The notes under the pieces were generated by a model. That model ran no database searches, had not been told where the DNA came from, and was given only the letters and a program-made list of their open reading frames with translations. A DNA stretch of 64,000 nucleotides from Cernens ardua (GTDB lineage: Bacteria > Pseudomonadota > Gammaproteobacteria > Pseudomonadales > Halomonadaceae), in NCBI RefSeq assembly GCF_051251085.1, contig NZ_JBPCZH010000006.1, positions 62,001-126,000 on the forward strand, in the 5' to 3' direction. The position numbers were made by a program, and so were the translations under genes. Shown here piece by piece: positions 45,439 to 52,740 of this stretch. Every line of letters begins with the position of its first letter. The stretch's first letter is position 1.

Positions 45439-46023
45439 GTGGCCTTACGCACACCTTCGGGCAACCTCATCCCCTTCCGCTTTCGCATGGTACCCCCCAT
45501 GATGATTTCCTGCCGGCCGAGGCTGGAGAAACACAATCAATATGGGGCGACCATGTTGGAGTTGGTGGCAGGAATACTGTGCCTGACGCTACTTTATACC
45601 TTTGCATTCCATCATGGCCGTATTTGGCTGAATGAGCGATATGCCTATCAAGGCAGGCTGGAATTGATTCAATTGATAGAACATGCGCGCCTGAAAAGCA
45701 TGACAGGTGGTATTTCACTCACACTATGCGGCACACAAAATTTTTATACCTGTGCTGACAACTGGTCTCAAGGTGCCCTGCTCATAACCTTTCACCCTGG
45801 TGGCCCACGTGATGCTCCCTATACAGTACGTTTGGAAGATGCGCTACATTTGTACGGTCCAAACCATTCGCTTGAGTTTTTCCCAGACCCCTCGGCCAAT
45901 GTTCTAAATGCTACTTTTGTTATTTGCACACCTCATGGCGTTGGCTTTCCTATCATTGTGAATCGTGTCGGAAGAACCAGAGTACTGTTCCCCTCCATGG
46001 ATAAGCGTTGCCAATCAACTTGA
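45439..46023 (+). CDS. Type IV pseudopilin, FimT/GspH-like
   Basis: A 194-residue minor pilin-like protein. The prepilin cleavage site is QYGA-TMLEL, with Glu at +5 followed by a hydrophobic helix (LVAGILCLTLLYTFAF). The long leader is unusual; the GTG start at 45439 has GGAG 5 nt upstream, and a later ATG such as the one in MISCRPRLEK would give a shorter leader. The C-terminal beta domain has conserved Cys pairs (LCGTQNFYTC, VICTPHG). FimT/FimU proteins prime pilus assembly. It faces the pilX-like gene across a 31-bp convergent gap. Confidence 0.82.
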   Translation: MALRTPSGNLIPFRFRMVPPMMISCRPRLEKHNQYGATMLELVAGILCLTLLYTFAFHHGRIWLNERYAYQGRLELIQLIEHARLKSMTGGISLTLCGTQNFYTCADNWSQGALLITFHPGGPRDAPYTVRLEDALHLYGPNHSLEFFPDPSANVLNATFVICTPHGVGFPIIVNRVGRTRVLFPSMDKRCQST

Positions 46024-46054
46024 GGTTATTTTATCAACACCCTTTGTCTAGAAA

Positions 46055-46822
46055 TTATTCCGCTGTGGATAACCGCCAATAGAGCGGTATCAGTATTTTT
46101 TCAACCTTGTTGTTTGCATGTGTTCTAACCAGCTCCACTCCGCCCTGCACAATACTCACGAAGCCTGTTTTTAACTTGCGTGCGTATATCAAACGCGCCA
46201 TTTGATTGCGCCAGACAGACGGCTCTTCGGAGACTGGTAGCCTATCCTTGTGACCAATATGCGCCGATATTTCAAAACGGGTACAGTGCCATTCCTTTTC
46301 ATTAGCCTTTTTTTTCATCCTGCACCATGCATCGGATGGCCAATAGATGAGTTTACTGGTGGGGATATTAAAAACGCCGTCAGAATGAATATAGGGATCA
46401 GGTAAAGTCACTGTATCAAAACCGTTCAGCTCTTCCATGGCCTGACTCATTGAGGAACTGGAGGTGAGAAGAGAATCAGCGGGTAATTTTCTATCACTAT
46501 GAGCCAAAGATTGACTGGTCAATATCTTCTCCATTTGGTTATCTACTGCGTGTTGCAAAAGAAAACGGGAAGGGACGCTCGTATTCATTCGTGATTGCTC
46601 GATTTTCCTGTAGAGAGGCACACCGCTTTGTTCCAATCGTTGCCAGTGTTCATCAATGACTTGTTGCATCCGTGCTTTCTGATATAACGAGAGCCATTCA
46701 GTTTGCAATAGATGCGGCTCTCGCTGGAGCAATGTCAGCATACCCTGCAGGAGTAATGTCATAAGAAGGCATACCACCAAAACAAATGGAAGAATCACTC
46801 CTCTTTCATACGCGACATTCAT
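46055..46822 (-). CDS. pilX: Type IV pilus minor component, PilX-like
   Basis: A 255-residue protein with a short N-terminal leader ending in RGVILPF and one membrane helix, as in PilX. The rest is soluble and hydrophilic. The start at 46822 has AGGAG 7 nt upstream and its ATG overlaps the pilW stop (ATGA), which indicates a joint operon. The sequence is poorly conserved and the call depends on position after pilW and on the N-terminal pattern. Confidence 0.7.
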   Translation of the reverse strand: MNVAYERGVILPFVLVVCLLMTLLLQGMLTLLQREPHLLQTEWLSLYQKARMQQVIDEHWQRLEQSGVPLYRKIEQSRMNTSVPSRFLLQHAVDNQMEKILTSQSLAHSDRKLPADSLLTSSSSMSQAMEELNGFDTVTLPDPYIHSDGVFNIPTSKLIYWPSDAWCRMKKKANEKEWHCTRFEISAHIGHKDRLPVSEEPSVWRNQMARLIYARKLKTGFVSIVQGGVELVRTHANNKVEKILIPLYWRLSTAE

Positions 46823-47730
46823 GGAGATGCTCCTGCCATCCATTGCTGAAAGCGCTGCTCGCCACGTATTCTGAAATCCATATTGCGAAGCGCAACACTG
46901 AACATTCGTGTACCGCTGGCCTTGTAAGGTAAGCCGGATCGCAAATAATGTGGATCGCTTTCAGCAGAAAGCTGGCACTGAACACCAACAACCCGATACC
47001 AATGGCGAATGTGGTTAGCTGACACGAAATGCTCAGATAGATGTCCTTCAGATAATCGCTCAAGAAACTCACACTTGAGCCCATTCACTCCTGTAACCAT
47101 TTCCTGCCCATAACGCTGACCACTTGTGCGTTGATACAACCCATACTGCCCGCTCGGGGATTTTTCGATATAGAAACCGGTGACGTAATTAAAATGAGCT
47201 TCTGTAGTTGTTCTTTCTCCTTTTTGCTCTTCAACAAGAGGAAGATGATAGGCGTAGGCGTCCCCCCGTGTTCGCCAGTAGCGAAGGAGGATCGCATCAC
47301 GATGACCTTTTATCGTGCCCCCCTGGGGGGCGGCAGTATGTGTTGATTGCCAAGGCGTGATTCCATGTACGCCCCTATCTTGCCCACTTGGCTCAAAATG
47401 GTCACCTTGCGCAGTAACACAAGGAGGGGCGGTACAATCAATACGCCCATAGCCACCTTGAATCGCTGGTAGTGCAAATGTTTCTGCCAAAGGAAACCAA
47501 CCTCCGCGATAACCTGCCATTCGAAGTTCCTTTTCCATGAGCGAGGAGGCCATCGATAACCGATGATGTACTTGCCATTGGGCAAGCTCTCGTTGAATTA
47601 CCGCACGGGCAACCATATAGGCTTCAAGCGCCACAAGCATCACTAATGCGGCTACCAGGGTAAGGCTTACCACTTCCAGCAAAATGAACCCAGCGGCCCC
47701 AGAGGTCTTCGACAGCATTCCCGTTCTCAT
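46819..47730 (-). CDS. pilW: Type IV pilus minor component, PilW-like
   Basis: A 303-residue minor pilin. The prepilin site is SGAAG-FILLEV with Glu at +5, then a hydrophobic helix VSLTLVAALVMLVALEAY. The soluble part contains several Cys and the PilW-like RMAGYRGGWFP stretch. The start at 47730 overlaps the pilV stop (ATGA). PilW with PilV and PilX forms the initiation complex at the pilus tip in Pseudomonas. The gene order pilV-pilW-pilX is conserved here. Confidence 0.85.
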   Translation of the reverse strand: MRTGMLSKTSGAAGFILLEVVSLTLVAALVMLVALEAYMVARAVIQRELAQWQVHHRLSMASSLMEKELRMAGYRGGWFPLAETFALPAIQGGYGRIDCTAPPCVTAQGDHFEPSGQDRGVHGITPWQSTHTAAPQGGTIKGHRDAILLRYWRTRGDAYAYHLPLVEEQKGERTTTEAHFNYVTGFYIEKSPSGQYGLYQRTSGQRYGQEMVTGVNGLKCEFLERLSEGHLSEHFVSANHIRHWYRVVGVQCQLSAESDPHYLRSGLPYKASGTRMFSVALRNMDFRIRGEQRFQQWMAGASP

Positions 47731-48215
47731 AATGAAGATGTCCTCAACACAAGGCTCATGGAGTCTGGAATATTGCAATCAGCTCGCTGCCCCACCGCTG
47801 CGATGGAGAGCCACAGGTGTTGATACATACCTGATTCTTGCTGACATACACGAAACGTATTCGGTAGCAGGGGCAAAAAAGGTACGCCAAGAGATGCCAT
47901 TTCATACCGGGAGCTCAAGGCTGCCACGCCTTCCCCCCTGACGCGCAATAAATACCCCTGGTGTTTCAAATGATCAGTCACAGTGATGAATGCCGCGAAG
48001 GTTAATGAAACAAGAAAAAGGGCCGTCATGATCTCCAAACTGATACTCCCCAGAGAGCCTGCGTCACTGGCTCTTTTTGTCAGACAATTTATCCACCTTC
48101 GCCTACTTCGTGTCAGTTCAAGGAATATGTAACGAATACCTTTCGGCATTTTCATTAGCAGACACAAAGGAATCACGATGACAGAGCTGGAGGCAGGAAG
48201 ACTCTTCATTGACAT
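47727..48215 (-). CDS. pilV: Type IV pilus minor component, PilV-like
   Basis: A 162-residue protein with the prepilin-type cleavage site SLG-SISLEI, Glu at +5, and a hydrophobic helix (MTALFLVSLTFAAFI). With the ATG at 48215 the leader is over 50 residues, far longer than normal prepilin leaders (5-30), and it contains a second hydrophobic stretch (SVIVIPLCLLM). A later non-ATG start or a partly decayed upstream region is possible. The C-terminal part is short for PilV. It is the first gene of the pilVWX set. Confidence 0.68.
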   Translation of the reverse strand: MSMKSLPASSSVIVIPLCLLMKMPKGIRYIFLELTRSRRRWINCLTKRASDAGSLGSISLEIMTALFLVSLTFAAFITVTDHLKHQGYLLRVRGEGVAALSSRYEMASLGVPFLPLLPNTFRVCQQESGMYQHLWLSIAAVGQRADCNIPDSMSLVLRTSSL

Positions 48216-48457
48216 TGACTCACCTGCTCTCTTCTTCAAACTGATTGAAGCCTGATTAATTCATCAACCCACCGATTCACTATCCTTGGGAAGAACTATC
48301 CCGACATTTTGTGATAGCGACGCATGAACATGGATTTAGACAACGATATGTTCAAAGGTATGTATCGGCCGGAAACACATTTTCTTTATAGATAACAACA
48401 AGAAATTTATTGGTAGCAACGGGATATAAGCCAGCAAAAGAAAAAAGTCAGTGATCA

Positions 48458-48497
48458 GGAAAGGAAAGCAAAGGAAAGGAAAGGAAAGGAAAGGAAG
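48458..48497. repeat. Pentanucleotide tandem repeat (GGAAA)8
   Basis: Eight GGAAA units, the third reading GCAAA and the last GGAAG. They lie in the gene-free stretch 48216-48612 between pilV and the GHR gene, where I see no other feature. Confidence 0.9.
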
Positions 48498-48612
48498 ATT
48501 ACATGTCTCTTTTTAAAAAGGCTTCTGTTGAAAAAGCAGGCGGAAGAAAAGAAAAAGGCGACGAAGGTTTGATGCCCTCACCGCCCTGAGAAACCCAGAA
48601 ACCAGAAGTCAA

Positions 48613-49599
48613 TTATCCGAATCGAGAAGCGCGATCATGAGGCGCGTTCCAATCCTCATTGGGTCCAATGGAAATAATCCCGGTCGGATTGATCGTTGGG
48701 TGGCTTCTGAAATAGTGGTTACGAATATGTGCCATGTTGACTGTTTCAGCAATACCATCGTGTTGATAAAGATCACGAAGAAAGCCGAACAGGTTGGGAT
48801 AATCACTGATACGGTTACGATCGCATTTGAAATGGGTCACATACACCGGATCAAAACGCACCAGTGTCGTCCACAAACGTATATCCGCTTCTGTCAGCTC
48901 ATTGCCGGTGAGGTAACGATGTTGATCAAGAATTTTTTCCAGACGATCCAGCCCTTCGAATACTTGTATCACCGCCTCGTTATAGGGTTCTTGCTCGGTA
49001 GCAAAACCGGAGCGATAGACGCCGTTGTTGACGTAAGGGTAGATCCAGCTGTTCAATTCATCGATCTGCTCATGCAACGCGTCGGGATAATAATTCCCCG
49101 GTTTGGCTCCCAGATCATCAAACGCCGTATTGAACATGCGGATGATCTCGGAAGACTCGTTGCTGACGATTGTCTCTTCCTGTTTGTCCCAGAGCACGGG
49201 AACCGTCACGCGCCCACTATAGTTGGGGTCTGCTTTCAGATAGATCTGATACATGTAATCCAGACCATACAGTGTATCGCCAGTGGCTGCTGGGAAATCC
49301 GTAGCAAACGTCCAGCCGTGTTCCAGCATGACCGGATGCACAACTGAAACGGTAATCAGGTCTTCCAACCCTTTCAGTTTGCGAACAATCAGCGTGCGAT
49401 GAGCCCACGGGCAAGCGAAGGAGACATACAGGTGATACCGCCCTTTTTCAGCCTTAAAGCCAGCTTTGCCAGATGGGCCCGCTGAGCCGTCAGCCGTCAG
49501 CCAATTGCGAAACTGGGCTTTGGAACGTTCAAAACGTCCGCCAGTAGAGCTGGTATCGTACCAGCGATCGTGCCATACACCATCCACCAGCAATCCCAT
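48613..49599 (-). CDS. yqjG: Glutathionyl-hydroquinone reductase (YqjG/GHR family)
   Basis: Xi-class glutathione transferase that reduces glutathionyl-hydroquinones. 328 residues, with Cys63 in the motif SFACPWAHRTL at the same position as in E. coli YqjG. The family blocks GLDYMYQIYLKADPNYSGRVTVPVLWDK and YPYVNNGVYRSGFA are present. The start at 49599 has GGAG 7 nt upstream; ten further in-frame codons are not needed. It is followed upstream by wrbA and pirin genes, all quinone- or flavonoid-linked. Confidence 0.94.
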   Translation of the reverse strand: MGLLVDGVWHDRWYDTSSTGGRFERSKAQFRNWLTADGSAGPSGKAGFKAEKGRYHLYVSFACPWAHRTLIVRKLKGLEDLITVSVVHPVMLEHGWTFATDFPAATGDTLYGLDYMYQIYLKADPNYSGRVTVPVLWDKQEETIVSNESSEIIRMFNTAFDDLGAKPGNYYPDALHEQIDELNSWIYPYVNNGVYRSGFATEQEPYNEAVIQVFEGLDRLEKILDQHRYLTGNELTEADIRLWTTLVRFDPVYVTHFKCDRNRISDYPNLFGFLRDLYQHDGIAETVNMAHIRNHYFRSHPTINPTGIISIGPNEDWNAPHDRASRFG

Positions 49600-49637
49600 A
49601 AGATATCTCCCTGATAAACGTAAATTCAATCGTCGTA

Positions 49638-49669
49638 ATAAAAAACCGGACCTGTATTAAAGTCCGGTT
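49638..49669 (-). terminator. Terminator of wrbA
   Basis: AACCGGAC / GTCCGGTT stem with a 10-nt loop and T-run on the minus strand, 20 bp past the wrbA stop. Confidence 0.9.
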
Positions 49670-49688
49670 CTCTCACTAGCCAGAGGCA

Positions 49689-50285
49689 TTAGGCCAATTT
49701 AGCGGCAAACCCAGCTACGTATTCACCCTGGAAGCGAGCAACACCCAACTCATCTTCACTGGGCTGGCGGCTACCGTCGCCACCGGCCAAAGTAGCTGCA
49801 CCATACGGAGTCCCCCCCTTGGGGACAGAGATGTCAAACTGAGAAGGTACACCATACCCAATCGGAACAATGACCATGCCGTGGTGAGCCAATGTCGTCC
49901 AGGTAGACGTAATGGTTTGTTCCTGACCACCTCCCGTGCCGGTAGAGGTAAAGACACTCGCTACTTTGCCACGCAGTTTGCCTTCAGCCCAAAGGCCACC
50001 TGTCTGATCAAGGAAGGTACGTACCTGACCCGCCATATTACCGAAGCGAGTAGGTGTTCCCAGAATAATAGCATCGTAATCGGCCAATTCAGCAGGTGTC
50101 GCAACGGGTGCCTGTTGATCGGTTTTACCACCGGCCTGAGCAAAGGCATCGGCGTCCATTGTCTCGGGAATACGTTTGATGGTGACGTCTGTACCTGCAA
50201 CAGAGCGAGCACCTTCAGCAACGGCATTCGCCATGGTTTCTACGTGTCCGTACATGGAGTAATACAATACTAATACCTTGGCCAT
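49689..50285 (-). CDS. wrbA: NAD(P)H:quinone oxidoreductase WrbA
   Basis: Flavodoxin-like FMN enzyme that reduces quinones by two electrons. 198 residues like E. coli WrbA, with the FMN-binding loop VLYYSMYGHVETMANAV, the WrbA-typical GTPTRFGNMAGQVRTFLDQTGGLW and GQEQTITSTW. The start at 50285 has AAGGAG 6 nt upstream; 27 extra in-frame codons upstream are not family sequence. Confidence 0.96.
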   Translation of the reverse strand: MAKVLVLYYSMYGHVETMANAVAEGARSVAGTDVTIKRIPETMDADAFAQAGGKTDQQAPVATPAELADYDAIILGTPTRFGNMAGQVRTFLDQTGGLWAEGKLRGKVASVFTSTGTGGGQEQTITSTWTTLAHHGMVIVPIGYGVPSQFDISVPKGGTPYGAATLAGGDGSRQPSEDELGVARFQGEYVAGFAAKLA

Positions 50286-50385
50286 TTTGGGCTCCTTGGT
50301 AGAGGGTTGTGTTGGCGTTTTTGAAAAAAGTGACCGCAGTGATCCTAATACGCGCTTGAAGATCATAGCCTATACCATTCTTGAA

Positions 50386-51114
50386 TTAATTCGGCATTTG
50401 TGGAAGTTCATGCCCACGCAGGTCGAATACCAGGACTTCCGCATCTTTACCATCCGTAAACGTGAGAGTGCGCTCATCACGAACGCGAGCACCATCACCT
50501 TCATTGAACAGTTGCCCATTGACTATTACGCTCCCACGCGCAACGTGAACATAGGCATAACGGCCTTCAGCAAGATCAATACTCGCCCTTTCATCACCAT
50601 CGAAAAGTCCGGCATAGACAGAAACATCCTGACGGATTTTAAGCTTGGTCGATCCATCACTATCAGAAGCAATAACTTTGCAGAATTTTCCACGTTTATC
50701 AGCTTCACTAAAATTTTCTTGCTGATAACGCGGAGAATAACCCAAGGCATCAGGAACTATCCATATCTGCAGAAAGTGAACCTCATCCGAAGATGAGTGA
50801 TTGAATTCACTATGCACAACACCGGTGCCGGCACTCATTAACTGGATATCACCGGGGTAGATAACTCCACCAGAGCCCATGCTGTCCTTATGTTCCAATG
50901 CACCTTCAAGTACGTAGGAAAAGATTTCCATGTCACGGTGAGGGTGTTGACCAAAGCCCCTACCCGCCGCCACACGATCATCATTGATCACGAGCAAGTC
51001 GGAAAAACCAACTTCACTGGGATTGTAGTAATTCGCAAAAGAGAACGTATGGTTGGAGTTTAACCAGCCATGGTTGGCATGACCGCGGTCAGCCGCATAT
51101 CTCATCTGAATCAT
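50386..51114 (-). CDS. Pirin-family protein (YhhW-like quercetin dioxygenase)
   Basis: A 242-residue bicupin. The metal ligands His57, His59 (GQHPHRDMEI), His101 and Glu103 (VVHSEFN) sit at the positions known from E. coli YhhW. Such proteins show quercetin 2,3-dioxygenase activity; their natural role is unclear. GGAGG lies 5 nt before the ATG. It forms a quinone/flavonoid-handling neighbourhood with wrbA and the GHR gene. Confidence 0.93.
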   Translation of the reverse strand: MIQMRYAADRGHANHGWLNSNHTFSFANYYNPSEVGFSDLLVINDDRVAAGRGFGQHPHRDMEIFSYVLEGALEHKDSMGSGGVIYPGDIQLMSAGTGVVHSEFNHSSSDEVHFLQIWIVPDALGYSPRYQQENFSEADKRGKFCKVIASDSDGSTKLKIRQDVSVYAGLFDGDERASIDLAEGRYAYVHVARGSVIVNGQLFNEGDGARVRDERTLTFTDGKDAEVLVFDLRGHELPQMPN

Positions 51115-51465
51115 GTGCCCCTCCAGAAATCAATCATAGGGTGTCTGGAACCCTGGGCTTGGCCCGCATCAACAAACACTACAAAGCAATACCTCACTGG
51201 TATTTCGTATGAGCCTTGTAAATACGTGGTTGTTATTGCAGGGAACCAAAAGCTCCGAGACATTCAACCCTTTACTGATATCTACATTAGCACCTTCATG
51301 ATGATTGATATACAAACCAATAATGGACATATTGTAAAAAATATAAAGACAATTAAAGCGTTACCAACTCATACAGTACATGACAAATACGGACAGGCGT
51401 CCAATCGGATTGACAGCAAACATTCACTGACAATGAAACGGGTGAATAGAGACAGAAAGGAAATA
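51115..51465. other. Intergenic region upstream of pirin gene
   Basis: No supported gene. A plus-strand frame (51070-51582) crosses it into the heptamer repeat but lacks family features and a ribosome binding site. Confidence 0.5.
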
Positions 51466-51579
51466 GAAGCGAGAAGCGAGAAGCGAGAAGCGAGAAGCGA
51501 GAAGCGAGAAGCGAGAAGCGAGAAGCGAGAAGCGAGAAGCGAGAAGCGAGAAGCGAGAAGCGAGAAGCGAGAAGCGAGA
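51466..51579. repeat. Heptanucleotide tandem repeat, about 16 copies
   Basis: AGAAGCG repeated without interruption over 114 bp, between the divergent pirin promoter and the end of fkpB. The 7-bp period leaves reading frames open on both strands, giving artificial 7-residue repeat peptides (EARSEKR and LLASRFS). These look like artefacts and not genes. Confidence 0.95.
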
Positions 51580-51650
51580 TAAGTATGAAACCGATGCCGT
51601 ACCCAATTCCACCCATCTTGGGCGTATGGTGATAAAGGACAAAGTGAAAT

Positions 51651-51676
51651 GCGGAGGGTGCCTAAACACCGTCCGC
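51651..51676 (-). terminator. Probable terminator of the ileS-lspA-fkpB transcript
   Basis: GCGGAGGGTG / CACCGTCCGC stem with one mismatch and a 6-nt loop, 8 bp past the fkpB stop; the minus strand continues ATTTC. Confidence 0.5.
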
Positions 51677-51683
51677 AACAAGG

Positions 51684-52148
51684 TCAGTGCATCGTGACAG
51701 GAGTGACGTCAAGAATTTCGACATCAAACATCAACGTTTTACCTGCCAATGGATGATTGAAGTCGACTTCGACACGCTCACCTTCAATCGACTTGATGAC
51801 TCCGGGAAGCTCGCCACCATTGGGATCAGTGAACGCAACCACTGCACCAGGTTCGAGTTCGATCTGTTCATCAAAACTCTCTTTCTTGAGCACCTGAACG
51901 TTTTGTTCATTGTACTGCCCGAAAGCATGCTCCGGTGTGATGGTAAACGTACCGGTTTCCCCGGCCTTCATACCAACGAGTGGCTTCTCAAACCCGGGCG
52001 GCAGATTACCATCACCGTATTCGAAGTTGGCCGTACGCTTGCCGCGAGTGGAATCAATCTGCGTTCCATCTTCAAGGCTAAGCGTGAAATGAAGGTTGAC
52101 TTGAGTACCCTCTCCCACGCGCACATCGTCATACTGATCCTGACCCAC
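51684..52148 (-). CDS. fkpB: FKBP-type peptidyl-prolyl isomerase FkpB (SlpA)
   Basis: Small cytoplasmic proline isomerase and chaperone of the SlpA/SlyD class. 154 residues, with VNLHFTLSLEDGTQIDSTRGKR, the FKBP core LPPGFEKPLVGMKAGETGTFTI and the closing DFNHPLAGKTLMFDVEIL. It follows lspA by 10 bp in the usual order ileS-lspA-fkpB. The next gene in related genomes, ispH, is absent here. Confidence 0.96.
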   Translation of the reverse strand: MGQDQYDDVRVGEGTQVNLHFTLSLEDGTQIDSTRGKRTANFEYGDGNLPPGFEKPLVGMKAGETGTFTITPEHAFGQYNEQNVQVLKKESFDEQIELEPGAVVAFTDPNGGELPGVIKSIEGERVEVDFNHPLAGKTLMFDVEILDVTPVTMH

Positions 52149-52158
52149 AGTATCCCCC

Positions 52159-52740
52159 TTAACGCTTCACTTTTTTTCCGGTAAAGGAATCGAGAATCAA
52201 TAGCACAGCCCCGATAGTAATAGCACTATCAGCGATATTGAAGGTTGGATAGTAATAGACCTGCTGCCAGTGAAACGACAGAAAATCGACGACATAGCCA
52301 TTCACCATGCGATCGAAGAGGTTACCGATAGCCCCCCCGATGATGAGAGCCAATGCAGCCGCCATACGGGCCTGCCCCGCTTTAAGGCGAGTGAGCCAAA
52401 AGCCCAGCAGTAGCGCGGCAATGATCGCGATCGCAGCCAATAACCAGCGTTGCCACCCCGAATTATCGGCCAGAAAACTAAAGGCAGCACCGTGGTTGTA
52501 CATCAAGGTCAGGTTGAAAAAACCCGGTATGACCGTGACCGGCTGATCATAGTTGAGTGCAAAGAGCGCCAACCATTTGGAGCCAAGGTCAAGAATGATC
52601 ACGACCACGGCCAACCACAGCCACTGTAGGGGCGCTTTCATACGTGGGGCAGTTGCCTGCCCCTGAAGGTCGCCATGTTTCTGCTGGCTGTTGCCAACGG
52701 CCTGAGCATCTCCACGACTATTGTCATTGGCATTAGGCAT
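52159..52740 (-). CDS. lspA: Lipoprotein signal peptidase (signal peptidase II)
   Basis: Inner-membrane aspartyl protease that removes lipoprotein signal peptides. The four helices and catalytic Asp motifs (NLFDRMVNGYVVDFL and FNIADSAITIG) are clear. With the start at 52740 (GAGG 9 nt upstream, overlapping the ileS stop by 8 bp) the protein has 193 residues and a hydrophilic N-terminal extension of about 33 before the first helix (MKAPLQWLWLAVVV). A later start at MKAPLQW would give the usual 160 but lacks a ribosome binding site. Confidence 0.95.
   Translation of the reverse strand: MPNANDNSRGDAQAVGNSQQKHGDLQGQATAPRMKAPLQWLWLAVVVIILDLGSKWLALFALNYDQPVTVIPGFFNLTLMYNHGAAFSFLADNSGWQRWLLAAIAIIAALLLGFWLTRLKAGQARMAAALALIIGGAIGNLFDRMVNGYVVDFLSFHWQQVYYYPTFNIADSAITIGAVLLILDSFTGKKVKR

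Noticed and set aside
51466..51579. CRISPR array
   Set aside because: The repeat is a continuous 7-bp unit without spacers, and no cas genes are present.
51070..51582. 170-codon plus-strand frame ending in EARSEKR repeats
   Set aside because: It overlaps the pirin start on the opposite strand and its end is only the translated 7-bp repeat, which opens several frames on both strands.
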